A stretch of DNA of 64,000 nucleotides from Labilibaculum manganireducens (GTDB lineage Bacteria > Bacteroidota > Bacteroidia > Bacteroidales > Marinifilaceae): assembly GCF_002843385.1 (NCBI RefSeq), contig NZ_MVDE01000001.1, positions 240,965 to 304,964 of the forward strand, written 5' to 3'. The number at the start of each line of letters is the position of its first letter. Within the stretch, counting starts at the first letter, position 1. Of the stretch, positions 16,324 to 25,162 are shown piece by piece. The notes below the pieces were generated by a model that saw only the letters and a list, made by a program, of their open reading frames with translations, did not search any database and was not told where the DNA came from. A program made the position numbers and the translations under genes.

Positions 16324-19075
16324 TTTCGATTTATACGAATTGAGTCATGCTATTGGCTGGACTTTAATTCATTCCGTATGGCAGACTACAGTAATTGGAG
16401 GTATTATTTGGTTGATATTTCGATTTATCTCAAAAGACAATGCAAGAATTCGATATGCTTTGTCGGGCTTAGGACTCCTACTAATTTGTGTTGCATCAGC
16501 AATTACATTCTGCCGGTACATACCATCAAATACCAGTACCACTTTAGATGATTTCACGGCTCTACTGGGAACTTCAGACATCATTCCGCAAGAAGAATCA
16601 TTCTTTACCAAACAGTGGACACAAATCCAAATTCAATTGGAAAGCTCATTTCTCTATCTGGTTCAAATCTGGATGATTGGAATGCTCTTTCTCTCTATTA
16701 ATCTTATTTTAAAATACATTCATACCTTAAAACTGAAAAAACACTTAACCTATCCTTTGCGATCTAACTATAAGTCGATTGCTGATAGATTAGTAAAAAA
16801 ATACAATCTCAAACAAAACATTTTATTTAAGGAGTCGGGTCTGCTCGACATTCCTTCTGTAATTGGGTATTTTAAACCAATTGTTCTAATTCCGGTTTCC
16901 ATGCTAAGTGGAATTCCCGAAAATCAATTGGAAATTATCATAGCACATGAATTGGCACATATTCGCAGACACGATTATCTGCTGCAATTTATTCAAGGAA
17001 TTATTGAATTGATATTCTTTTATCATCCTGTAGTTTGGTGGCTATCTTCTGTGGTAAATGCCGAAAGAGAGCACATTTGTGACGATCTGGCGGTTAAGGT
17101 TTGTGGTGAATCCTTAACTCTTATTAAAGCATTAAATAATATGGAAGCAATCAGAAAAAAACAGTATGAATTGGTTTTAGGTTTTTCCGGTAAAAAGGGA
17201 AAAGTATTGAATCGGATTAAACGTATTCTTAGACCTAAAGCCTCAACCAATCCAAGAAGAGAACGATTTATGCTTAGCGGTGTATTTACGCTTCTATTTG
17301 CCGGCTTGTTCTTAATTTCGAATTTTGCAATTTCAGGGAATACAGATTATCAAAAAGCATTCTTTTCGAAGATCAACATTCTGGACAAAACTACAAATCA
17401 ATCTGATAAGTCAATTCAGAATGAAGAACTTCCGCTTGATCTAATCAATGCAAAATCCGATCAGAAAAAGAAAAAAGAGGTAAAAAAACAAACGGAAATA
17501 GCTGCAACTGAGATTGAGCCTGAAGAAGTAACTGAGGTAGAAGAAATGGAACTATCGGAAATGCCTCCGATGCCTGTTATGCCAACTATGCCTCCACTAC
17601 CTCCTACTGTAGAAATGCCTTTTAATTCTTTTGATGCTCCTGAATTTAGTTTCCCAAAAGATTCTGTAAAATCAGACAGATGGGTAAAAATGAAGGCCGA
17701 TAAGATCATAAAAGAGCAGTTGGAAGCAATGAAGTCAGCAGAAAGAGAAATGAAGGACATGAAAGTTGACCTTGATGTTGACCAAATGCGCAAAGAGCTT
17801 CAGGAAGGATTAAAGGATCTTGATTTTAATACCGTTGAATTCCAAAATGAAATGAAACAACAGCAAATTGAAATCGACAGGCAATTAAAAGAATTGTCCG
17901 ATGGAAATTTCATCAGGGAACAAGAATTACAAAAAAAGGAACTTGAAAATCGCTTGAAAGAAATTGAAGAAAACTCAGAACTAAATAGAAAGGAAAAAGA
18001 ACAACTTAAATCAGAGCTTAAAGAAACAGTTGAACGGATGAATTCGAAGGAGTTTCAAGATCAACTTAAAAAACAGCTTACAGACGCTAAAGAATCTTTG
18101 CAGGTACATAAGGCAAAAATCGAGTCGGGAGAATTTGAGAACAGATTGAAAGAACAACGTGAAAATATTCAGCAACAACTAAAAAAAATTGAGTCTCCTG
18201 AGTTTCAGGAAAAAATGAATCAACAAATTAAAGAAAGTAAGACGAGAATTCAGGAAGATATTAAGAGAGTTAATTCTGATGAATATCGCAAAGAATTGGA
18301 AGAGACTATAAGAAGATCACCTAAAGCCAGAAGAGGTTTAATTATAGACCACGCCAGAATCAGTGATCCAGATGAACAACCGCTTATTATTTTAGATGGG
18401 AAAGAAATCACTCGTACCCAAATGGATCAAATTTCACCAAACGAAATTGCTTCCATAAGTGTTCTAAAAGATGATTCGACAATTAAATTGTATGGCAAGG
18501 AAGCAAAAAATGGTGTAATTCTAATCACCAGTAAATCAGAAAACACAACTAAAAATGGAGTGTCTGATTCAATCAAAACTGATGATGTTATGGTACTTGG
18601 ATATGGCTATATGAAAAATCCAGGCACTACATTTGTTGGTAATGGTTATGCCAGTGAAAATGGAGTAAATGCTCAAGGTGAAAAGCGTAAATATCCTCTT
18701 TTTGTTGTTGATGGGAAAAAAATAGCAAATACAGAATCAAGAGGACTTGATGAAAATAATATTGAAAGTATAAACGTAATTAAAGGTGAACAAGCGACAG
18801 CTAAGTATGGCAAAGAAGCTGTTAACGGAGCAATCGAAATCGCCAGCAAATCACCCGATTCAAAAAACAAACCTGTTATAAAAATTAAGGGAGCAGCAAT
18901 CAGCAATCCTATTTACATTGTTGATGGGAAAAAGATATCAGCAAAAAAAGCAAATAAAATAAACCCTGATGATATTGAAAGCATTAATGTGCTTAAAGGT
19001 GAGAATGCCATTGAAAAATATGGTGAAAAAGCTAAAAATGGTGTTGTGATAATTACAAGTAAAGTGAAAAGCTAA
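16307..19075 (+). CDS. BlaR1-like M56 metallopeptidase fused to coiled coil and three TonB-plug-like modules
   Basis: A 922-residue membrane protease. The ATG at 16307 overlaps the repressor gene; the TTG at 16280 is rejected. The N-terminal M56 part has several membrane helices and the zinc motif HELAH at residues 214-218, followed by EREHICDDLAV. After a last membrane helix (about 325-340) come a Pro/Met-rich linker (MPPMPVMPTMPPLPPT), about 230 residues of Lys/Glu/Gln-rich coiled coil, and three copies of a roughly 50-residue plug-like module: LDGKEI...VLKDDSTIKLYGKEAKNGVILITSK, then VDGKKI...VIKGEQATAKYG, then VDGKKI...VLKGENAIEKYG. It presumably senses an envelope signal and triggers cleavage of the BlaI-like partner. 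The role of the plug-like tail is unknown. Confidence 0.9.
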   Translation: MELINNFDLYELSHAIGWTLIHSVWQTTVIGGIIWLIFRFISKDNARIRYALSGLGLLLICVASAITFCRYIPSNTSTTLDDFTALLGTSDIIPQEESFFTKQWTQIQIQLESSFLYLVQIWMIGMLFLSINLILKYIHTLKLKKHLTYPLRSNYKSIADRLVKKYNLKQNILFKESGLLDIPSVIGYFKPIVLIPVSMLSGIPENQLEIIIAHELAHIRRHDYLLQFIQGIIELIFFYHPVVWWLSSVVNAEREHICDDLAVKVCGESLTLIKALNNMEAIRKKQYELVLGFSGKKGKVLNRIKRILRPKASTNPRRERFMLSGVFTLLFAGLFLISNFAISGNTDYQKAFFSKINILDKTTNQSDKSIQNEELPLDLINAKSDQKKKKEVKKQTEIAATEIEPEEVTEVEEMELSEMPPMPVMPTMPPLPPTVEMPFNSFDAPEFSFPKDSVKSDRWVKMKADKIIKEQLEAMKSAEREMKDMKVDLDVDQMRKELQEGLKDLDFNTVEFQNEMKQQQIEIDRQLKELSDGNFIREQELQKKELENRLKEIEENSELNRKEKEQLKSELKETVERMNSKEFQDQLKKQLTDAKESLQVHKAKIESGEFENRLKEQRENIQQQLKKIESPEFQEKMNQQIKESKTRIQEDIKRVNSDEYRKELEETIRRSPKARRGLIIDHARISDPDEQPLIILDGKEITRTQMDQISPNEIASISVLKDDSTIKLYGKEAKNGVILITSKSENTTKNGVSDSIKTDDVMVLGYGYMKNPGTTFVGNGYASENGVNAQGEKRKYPLFVVDGKKIANTESRGLDENNIESINVIKGEQATAKYGKEAVNGAIEIASKSPDSKNKPVIKIKGAAISNPIYIVDGKKISAKKANKINPDDIESINVLKGENAIEKYGEKAKNGVVIITSKVKS

Positions 19076-19105
19076 TAATAAGACGAATAATTATAAAACA
19101 AGTAT

Positions 19106-19136
19106 AAAAGACTGCATTTCACAAATGTGGTCTTTT
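19106..19136 (+). terminator. Terminator after the BlaI/M56 operon
   Basis: Near-perfect inverted repeat AAAAGACTGCATTT / AAATGTGGTCTTTT with a short CAC loop, 30 bp after the stop. Confidence 0.7.
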
Positions 19137-19233
19137 ACCTTTAACACGATAGAGTTTTATAAACAGCCATTTGCAGGCAAAATATCAAATTCGTATATTA
19201 ACTGAAAACCATGTAATTATAAATACTCAGCCG

Positions 19234-19728
19234 ATGCTTTTTTTACTTGTTATATTCATTTCATATGTTTTGGTGTGGGTCACCTCCCAATTCAGCAAAT
19301 ACCTCATGAAATTTTCCAAAAATGATCGTTTGCGTTTTGCTTATGGAATCGGCTTCATTACTGTTGGGGCAATGCACATACTTGTTCCGCATCTTTTTGA
19401 ACATATATTCGCAGCCATTTCCAACTCAACTTACGAAATAATTAATATTTTAGGATTTGTCCTGATTATTTGTGGTGTTAGTCTTTTAATCAGAAGAGTT
19501 CATAAAGAAGCAGCGATACTTCTTATTGTATTGATGATTATTTTCATCCCTCTAAGTATAATTATGCTTACCCGTTATGTTCCGGGTCCATTGGGCATAG
19601 AATATGAGCCGGTATTGGGATATTTAAGGATTCTCGCTTTCTCGCTCTTAATATGGTTTTTAATTAAAGCGTGTGAACTCTCGCCAAGAAGAAAATACAA
19701 CAAAACAAAATACGACCAGAATATCTAG
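19234..19728 (+). CDS. Small DoxX-like membrane protein
   Basis: About 164 residues from the ATG at 19234; a TTG at 19171 would add a polar lead. Four to five hydrophobic helices are visible. The stretch RLRFAYGIGFITVGAMHILVPHLFE resembles the GIxFIxxGxxHF pattern of DoxX-like proteins. No cofactor or catalytic residues are evident. It stands alone after the terminator of the M56 operon. Function unknown; the DoxX link is tentative. Confidence 0.6.
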   Translation: MLFLLVIFISYVLVWVTSQFSKYLMKFSKNDRLRFAYGIGFITVGAMHILVPHLFEHIFAAISNSTYEIINILGFVLIICGVSLLIRRVHKEAAILLIVLMIIFIPLSIIMLTRYVPGPLGIEYEPVLGYLRILAFSLLIWFLIKACELSPRRKYNKTKYDQNI

Positions 19729-19828
19729 TTGTCGTTTTTATTTTTTACTGTTCACGCATTTTTTCATAACTTGATTGTTGCCTAAAAATAATATAGTACT
19801 ATTAATTTATACCTAAACAAATAAAACG

Positions 19829-20221
19829 ATGAGCTATTTTATCCGTTTAAGTACGCATTTTAAATTTGACGATGCCATTGACCGCGTGACCAGAGCTCTT
19901 CAAACCGAAGGGTTCGGCATATTAACTGACATTGATGTAAAAGCTACTTTAAAAGAAAAACTGGATGTCAATTTCAAAAAATACAGGATTCTAGGTGCCT
20001 GTAACCCATCTTTTGCCTACAAAGCTTTTCAGGTAGAAGATCAAATCGGTATAATGATGCCTTGTAATGTAACTGTTATTGAACAAGATAATGGTCATGT
20101 TGATATTTCAGTTATGGATCCAACAACTGCTTTTAATGTAATTGAAAATGAAGCATTACAACCTTTTGCACAAGAACTAAAAAGCAGACTGGAACGCTGT
20201 TTAACTTATCTTGAAGAATAA
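19829..20221 (+). CDS. DUF302 domain protein
   Basis: A 130-residue cytosolic protein covering a complete DUF302 domain: FDDAIDRVTRALQTEGFGILTDIDVKATL at the start, the core ILGACNPSFAYKAFQVEDQIGIMMPCNVTVIE, and VDISVMDPTTAF. The domain adopts a small alpha-beta dimeric fold and is widespread, but its biochemical function is not established. Single gene. Confidence 0.9.
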   Translation: MSYFIRLSTHFKFDDAIDRVTRALQTEGFGILTDIDVKATLKEKLDVNFKKYRILGACNPSFAYKAFQVEDQIGIMMPCNVTVIEQDNGHVDISVMDPTTAFNVIENEALQPFAQELKSRLERCLTYLEE

Positions 20222-20274
20222 ACTCCAAATAAATTTTTGACTTTATTATTTGTTTCACTTTCAAAAATTGCCTC

Positions 20275-20778
20275 ATGAAACGCTTGGTTTTTCTCATTTT
20301 TATTCTTTCGCATTTAACCTCCTTTTCGCAAAATGCAAATACAAAAAATACTATTTCTACGCATCGTTTATTCGATTTTTGGGTGGGAGAATGGGATGTG
20401 TTCACCAATGACGAACTTGTAGGTCACAACACCATTAGTCTGCAGCAAAATGGCAACCTGCTTCAGGAAAACTGGGTATCGGAAAAAGAAAGTTTTACAG
20501 GTACAAGCTATAGTTTTTACAATGAGAAAATTGATAAATGGCAGCAAATTTGGATTGATAAAAATGGAAACAATCTATTATTAAAAGGAAATTTTGAAAA
20601 TGGAAAAATGGTATTGACAAGCGGTACCGACTCCAACATGGGAGAAGATCAATCTCTTCATCGAATTAGCTGGATATTATTGCCAAACGGCGATGTAAAG
20701 CAGATTTGGGAATCGACAATTGACGAAGGTAAAATTTGGAGTATTCAGTTTGAAGGGGTTTATAAAAAGAAGAAATAA
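20275..20778 (+). CDS. Secreted DUF1579-like protein
   Basis: A 167-residue protein with a signal peptide (LIFILSHLTSFSQN). The mature part begins HRLFDFWVGEWDVF, the FxGxW-type entry to a lipocalin-like beta barrel seen in DUF1579 proteins, followed by regular strands. It lies 54 bp after the DUF302 gene and is convergent with pcm; the two stops are only 2 bp apart and no terminator is visible between them. Ligand unknown. Confidence 0.7.
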   Translation: MKRLVFLIFILSHLTSFSQNANTKNTISTHRLFDFWVGEWDVFTNDELVGHNTISLQQNGNLLQENWVSEKESFTGTSYSFYNEKIDKWQQIWIDKNGNNLLLKGNFENGKMVLTSGTDSNMGEDQSLHRISWILLPNGDVKQIWESTIDEGKIWSIQFEGVYKKKK

Positions 20779-20780
20779 AC

Positions 20781-21497
20781 TTAATAAAATTTCCCTTTTT
20801 CATCAACCATAGGAACAAATCGAACTGGTAAATCAATCTGTTTGCTTATTTTCCCATTTTCTTTTTTTAGAAGAACCAACTTCTTCACATTCTTCTTACC
20901 CACAGGAATTACCAATCGGCCTCCTTCTGCCAGTTGAGCAATTAAAGCTTCGGGAATTGCTGCAGGTGAACAGGTCACAATAATTCCATCGAATGGAGCT
21001 TTATCAGCCAAGCCCTGATAACCATCTCCATAAAAAGTCTTTACATTTTCATATTTTAAAGAATCCAGAACGAAAGAAGCTCTTTTCTGCAAAGATTCAA
21101 CAATTTCTATGGAGTATACTTCAGAACAGATCTCTCCCAATATAGCCGCCTGATACCCGGAGCCTGTGCCAATTTCCAAAACCCGGCTTTTCGAACTCAA
21201 TTCGAGCAGTTGAGTCATATACGCAACAATATAAGGTTGTGAAATGGTTTGTCCTTCCCCAATAGGCAAAGGACGATCCTGATACGCGAAACGCCTTAAG
21301 CCTGCCGGAACAAATAAATGCCTTTCCACTTTTTCCATCGCGCCGATAACAAGAGCATTATTCACACCTCTTTTAATTATTTGTTCGATGACCATGTTTT
21401 CCCGAAGTTTCTCAAATTCCATCTTTTGCCGATTAGCAATTTCACTATATCTTCCTAGTGAAACAATCAATAGTATAACAAGGCTGAAGGTTTTCAT
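20781..21497 (-). CDS. pcm: Protein-L-isoaspartate O-methyltransferase, possibly exported
   Basis: SAM-dependent repair enzyme that methylates L-isoaspartyl residues. The motifs are complete: PLPIGEGQTISQPYIVAYMTQLL (substrate loop), SAM motif I VLEIGTGSGYQAAIL, FDGIIVTCSPAAIP, and GGRLVIPVG. The reading frame begins with a hydrophobic stretch (FSLVILLIVSLG) before the usual N-terminus (MEFEKLRENMVIEQI, Met at 21422). Either this is an envelope-targeted variant or translation starts at the inner Met. The stop abuts the convergent gene at 20778. Confidence 0.9.
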   Translation of the reverse strand: MKTFSLVILLIVSLGRYSEIANRQKMEFEKLRENMVIEQIIKRGVNNALVIGAMEKVERHLFVPAGLRRFAYQDRPLPIGEGQTISQPYIVAYMTQLLELSSKSRVLEIGTGSGYQAAILGEICSEVYSIEIVESLQKRASFVLDSLKYENVKTFYGDGYQGLADKAPFDGIIVTCSPAAIPEALIAQLAEGGRLVIPVGKKNVKKLVLLKKENGKISKQIDLPVRFVPMVDEKGKFY

Positions 21498-21654
21498 GAT
21501 TCAAATTCCTTATTTAGTTTAAGTTACGATATTAGATCTAAAAATGAGAAATAAAAATGCCTTGCTTAAAAAGTAAATAAATAAAAGCCAAATGCGAATC
21601 GGAAAACAAATTTTAGTAATTTAATTTCCCTATTTCATTATTAAAGTATTTCCC

Positions 21655-23175
21655 ATGCGATCAATCATCCTTATCCTTTTCCTATCAGTAAGTAATTTAT
21701 TTCATTTAAGTGCACAAGACAGTATCGCCTTGTACTATTCAAAATCGCTATCGACCCATAAAATACAAAACGATATTGTAACACTATCCTCTGATAGTAT
21801 GGAAGGAAGAGACACTGGTAGTAAAGGACAAAAGCTTGCCGCCAAATACATCTGTCAGCAATTCATAAATGCAGGTGTAAACAATCCTAAAGGAAACCAA
21901 GACCGTTCGGGATACTTTCAGAATTTCGCGATCTACAAAAAGGAGCAGGCTGATGCTGAAATTCAGACTATAAATAAGGTATTTATAAATTACGAAGACA
22001 TTCTTATATCAGGATTCACCAATTATTCAAATGACAGCATGGATCTTGTTTTTTTGGGAACTGCTCCTGACACGAGTTATATAAACAAAGATTATTCTAA
22101 CAAGGCTGTTCTCTTTCTGAGCACAAACCTGTATGCTGCGGCTATAAAATCGAATGATATTGCAGAGGCTTCCAAAGCCAGGTTGGTGCTGTTTTGCAAT
22201 CCCAATAAGAACAGCCAATACAAAGAACTACTTGAAAAAAGAAAAACAATATCCCCAAGAGGAATGATTTTAAAATCGGAGATGAATAACAATTTCAACC
22301 CTTTTGATTCTATAAGTTCTGCTGCATCCTTTACCAAATATAAAAACAGAATGCACACTTATCAGGGTGCCATCTCAAATTTGGCAGCCTGTGCACTTCT
22401 TCAGATAAAACCCAAAAGATTAAAACAGATTCTTGAGACAAATAAAATGAATAAAACAGAACAGAAAATCTGTAAATTCACCTTTAATTTTGACTTGAAA
22501 TACAAGGAAGTAAGTACTGAAAATGTGTTCGCCTTTTTACCGGGGACCAATAAAAAGGAAGAAGTTTTAGTTATTTCTGCTCATTACGACCACATTGGAA
22601 AAAAAGATGGTGAAATATTTAATGGAGCGAATGATAATGCATCAGGAACTGCAGCAATCATAGAAATTGCACGAAAATTTCAGGAAGCCAGCGATGAGGG
22701 ACATAAAACAAAACGCAGCATCCTTTTTACTGCATTTACCGGAGAAGAAAAAGGTTTGTGCGGATCGAAATATTTTGCAGACAACCCTCCGTTTCCCCTA
22801 TCGAATATCGTTGGAAATTTAAATTTGGATATGCTGGGCCGACACGACGAATTTAATGATACCACAGATTATATTTACCTTTTGGGAACCAATCATCTCG
22901 AACCCAAATTAAAAGTTATATCCGATAGTATCAATCAGATCAGTACAAAATTGCGTCTTGATTACAAATACGATATGCCCGATAATTTTCTGTATCAGGC
23001 CTCGGATCAAGCATCCTTTGTGAAGCATGGTATTCCCGCTGTTTTTTATTTTAATGGCTTACATGACGACTACCACAAAGCAAGCGACACCGCCGACAAG
23101 ATTGATTTTCGGGCCATAAAACGAGTATCTGAACTTGTATTTTTAACCGCCTGGGAACTGGCAAATGAAAAATAG
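21655..23175 (+). CDS. Secreted M28-family zinc aminopeptidase
   Basis: A 506-residue exported peptidase with a signal peptide ending near LSAQ. A PA-like insert region precedes the catalytic M28 domain. Metal-binding and catalytic segments are visible in order: SAHYDHIGK, GANDNASGTAAIIEIA, FTGEEKGLCGSKYF (catalytic Glu plus ligand), NLNLDMLGR, and the late His in LHDDYHKASDTADKID. It would remove N-terminal residues from peptides in the periplasm or outside the cell. It stands alone, with the array B repeats directly after its stop. Confidence 0.92.
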   Translation: MRSIILILFLSVSNLFHLSAQDSIALYYSKSLSTHKIQNDIVTLSSDSMEGRDTGSKGQKLAAKYICQQFINAGVNNPKGNQDRSGYFQNFAIYKKEQADAEIQTINKVFINYEDILISGFTNYSNDSMDLVFLGTAPDTSYINKDYSNKAVLFLSTNLYAAAIKSNDIAEASKARLVLFCNPNKNSQYKELLEKRKTISPRGMILKSEMNNNFNPFDSISSAASFTKYKNRMHTYQGAISNLAACALLQIKPKRLKQILETNKMNKTEQKICKFTFNFDLKYKEVSTENVFAFLPGTNKKEEVLVISAHYDHIGKKDGEIFNGANDNASGTAAIIEIARKFQEASDEGHKTKRSILFTAFTGEEKGLCGSKYFADNPPFPLSNIVGNLNLDMLGRHDEFNDTTDYIYLLGTNHLEPKLKVISDSINQISTKLRLDYKYDMPDNFLYQASDQASFVKHGIPAVFYFNGLHDDYHKASDTADKIDFRAIKRVSELVFLTAWELANEK

Positions 23176-23195
23176 CCCAAATAATGAAATGTCAT

Positions 23196-23385
23196 GAAGA
23201 TTTGCCCATGAGCCCGCAAAATGGTTAGTGAAGCCCTGGAGGTTTACCCATAAGTCCAAAAAGGATTTATTTGAGCTTGGAGGTTTACCCATGAGCCCGC
23301 AAAACAGTTTGTGATGCCTTGGAGGTTTACCCATGACTCTAAACTGTATTTGTTCGAGGCCTGGAGGTTTACCCATGGCTCCACC
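23196..23385. repeat. 42-bp tandem array B
   Basis: Five copies of a 42-bp unit, recognised by GGAGGTTTACCCATG. Copies start at 23196 (diverged: GAAGATTTGCCCATG), 23238, 23279, 23321 and 23363, spaced 42, 41, 42 and 42. The segment ATGAGCCCGCAAAA recurs within two units. The array starts 20 bp after the stop of the M28 peptidase. On the minus strand it could read as 14-residue MGKPP repeats, but the 41-bp step breaks that frame. The rest of the gene-free stretch to 23624 holds a promoter box at 23583. Confidence 0.88.
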
Positions 23386-23582
23386 AACATAAAACGCCTT
23401 AATACATAAAAATTCATTAACTCTCATAAAAGACAATGAGATTTATTATAATAGAATATCCGGGGCTATATGCCTGATAGTATTACTGGTAATAAATCGG
23501 AACGGGAGTTTAATGAAATCGGAACACTTGTAAATTGATTATTTAATTTTAAACAAGACAGAACATAAAATCAATTTTTACG

Positions 23583-23590
23583 TATGTTTG
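23583..23590 (+). promoter_or_regulatory. -7 box upstream of the lipoprotein at 23625
   Basis: TATGTTTG matches TAnnTTTG exactly, 35 bp before the ATG. Confidence 0.5.
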
Positions 23591-23624
23591 TATTGTTACT
23601 ATTGATTTACCAAATTACATCATT

Positions 23625-24353
23625 ATGAGACGTCATTATTTTTTCATCATACTTTTCGTTATTGGAAGTTTTTCATGTGCAAAAGACAACAATCATTCCG
23701 GTTATATTGATGAAAACCAAGCATTACTGGAAAACTTAAATGAAGTTGATGGAAGACAACATACCTACAACTATGATTTTGAATTATTAGAATTCCGCGA
23801 AAAAGTGGACTATTATGCTCCGGTGAGTTTTTCGGAAGCTTTAGTAAGCATTCCTTCAGTAATGAGGGATAAACTAAACCTGATATCACAAAGCGATTTG
23901 CCGTTTGCTGCCCAGCAAGAAGCAAATATTGTGACTTCATGGAATGCCTTCAATAAATTGGTATTTCAGGTTCAGTTTTCATATTTAGAGAATACAACTG
24001 GCTACCAAACCAATTTTAAGGATTTCTTTATTGTCTCTGTTACTCAATATCCTGAAGATCCATTTGCAGATGAACAAGCCACATTGGCAATGGAAGAAAA
24101 TATTAAGGGTTATGAAAAATTAGTTTTGGAAGGAACTCATCCCATGTATTACAAACCTGCATCAGGAAGCTGGCCCAGAATGTTTGATTATTATAAATTT
24201 ATTGAAGAGGACAAACTGATGGATAAGGAGTCGACAGGCTCATCACAATACTACACCTGGTACAATGGCTTGATCTATAGAATAGGATTTAATATGAACG
24301 TAAGCGCTACCGATCATGAAGCCTTAATTCGAAAAATAATATTAGGAAGTTAA
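23625..24353 (+). CDS. Hypothetical lipoprotein
   Basis: A 242-residue protein with a lipoprotein signal peptide (FVIGSFSCAKD; lipobox Cys near residue 19). The mature part has aromatic-rich strands and the segments EFREKVDYYAPVSFSEALVSIPS and YYKFIEEDKLMDKES; no family is recognised. It is a single gene between a promoter box (23583) and a strong terminator (24364), convergent with the MOSC gene. Confidence 0.7.
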   Translation: MRRHYFFIILFVIGSFSCAKDNNHSGYIDENQALLENLNEVDGRQHTYNYDFELLEFREKVDYYAPVSFSEALVSIPSVMRDKLNLISQSDLPFAAQQEANIVTSWNAFNKLVFQVQFSYLENTTGYQTNFKDFFIVSVTQYPEDPFADEQATLAMEENIKGYEKLVLEGTHPMYYKPASGSWPRMFDYYKFIEEDKLMDKESTGSSQYYTWYNGLIYRIGFNMNVSATDHEALIRKIILGS

Positions 24354-24363
24354 CATACAATAA

Positions 24364-24388
24364 GGACAGCCACCGCTGTCCTTTTTTA
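24364..24388 (+). terminator. Terminator after the lipoprotein gene
   Basis: GGACAGC-CACC-GCTGTCC followed by TTTTTT. Confidence 0.85.
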
Positions 24389-25012
24389 TTTTCTCAAATC
24401 TCTTTTGCAACTTGTAGCCAGTGCCGGATCAGATAATGCCTTTTCCAGTTTTAACCGATCTTTGGAGGATTCGTACAACAAATTGTACACTTCTCTTATC
24501 GATAAGCTTTCCTCCCGCCTTTCCAGCAAAATTAACTCATCCCCTTGCCTTACTTCTCCTTCCTCAATCACACGAATGTATACTCCTGGAAAACCAGCAT
24601 CAATAAACCGGCGAACCATGCTGTTGCAATCAAACCGGTAATTTAGTTTGTAACATGGTTGCCGGGGCTGGGTAACCTGAACCCTGGCATTTCCTATTTG
24701 AAAAACATCCCCAATTTTAATGTCTCCTTCATCCAAATCAGAAATGGTTAAATTTTCACCAAACATTCCATAATTCCAATCCAAATTTGGGAATTTATCT
24801 TTCCAAAAAGTGTAGTGTTTTTCAGAATACCAGTAACAGGCTTTATCTGCACCTCCATGATACCTTCTGTCAATTACAGCATCCTTAACAACATCTTCTT
24901 TACCCAGAAAAATTGCCTGATCAACTGCATATTTATACATGCCGGTTTTTTCAATTTGTCCGTGATAATTGATTTCTACACTTTTACCAATATTTGTGGA
25001 AACGACTTTCAT
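24386..25012 (-). CDS. MOSC domain protein
   Basis: A 208-residue cytosolic protein with a MOSC fold (MOCO sulfurase C-terminal-like). It reads VVSTNIGKSVEINYHGQIEKTGMYK at the N-terminus, DKACYWYSEKHYTFW, MFGENLTISDLDEGDIKIGDVFQIG, and the characteristic QPCYKLN containing the conserved Cys, then a C-terminal helical tail. Relatives resemble YiiM-type proteins, which act in metal-sulfur or molybdenum-cofactor-linked detoxification; the exact substrate is unknown. Its 3' end overlaps the terminator of the convergent gene. Confidence 0.88.
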   Translation of the reverse strand: MKVVSTNIGKSVEINYHGQIEKTGMYKYAVDQAIFLGKEDVVKDAVIDRRYHGGADKACYWYSEKHYTFWKDKFPNLDWNYGMFGENLTISDLDEGDIKIGDVFQIGNARVQVTQPRQPCYKLNYRFDCNSMVRRFIDAGFPGVYIRVIEEGEVRQGDELILLERREESLSIREVYNLLYESSKDRLKLEKALSDPALATSCKRDLRK

Positions 25013-25162
25013 TGTTTGATTTTAAATATGATTGTACTCCAATTTAAGCTCATTTAAGTGTCCGCAATTGTTACATTTTAAATAATGCATGGCATTCTAA
25101 TTTAATTATACTCTTGAATATTATTTAGTACCGCTTCGATATCAAAAATAGTTTGATTGGCA

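Noticed and set aside
18300..19075. A separate TonB-dependent receptor fragment
   Set aside because: The plug-like modules are in frame with the M56 protease and no barrel follows, so they are a domain of that protein.
23143..23436. 97-codon minus-strand frame with MGKPP repeats
   Set aside because: Produced by array B. A 41-bp step breaks the 14-residue repeat frame, and it overlaps the end of the M28 gene.
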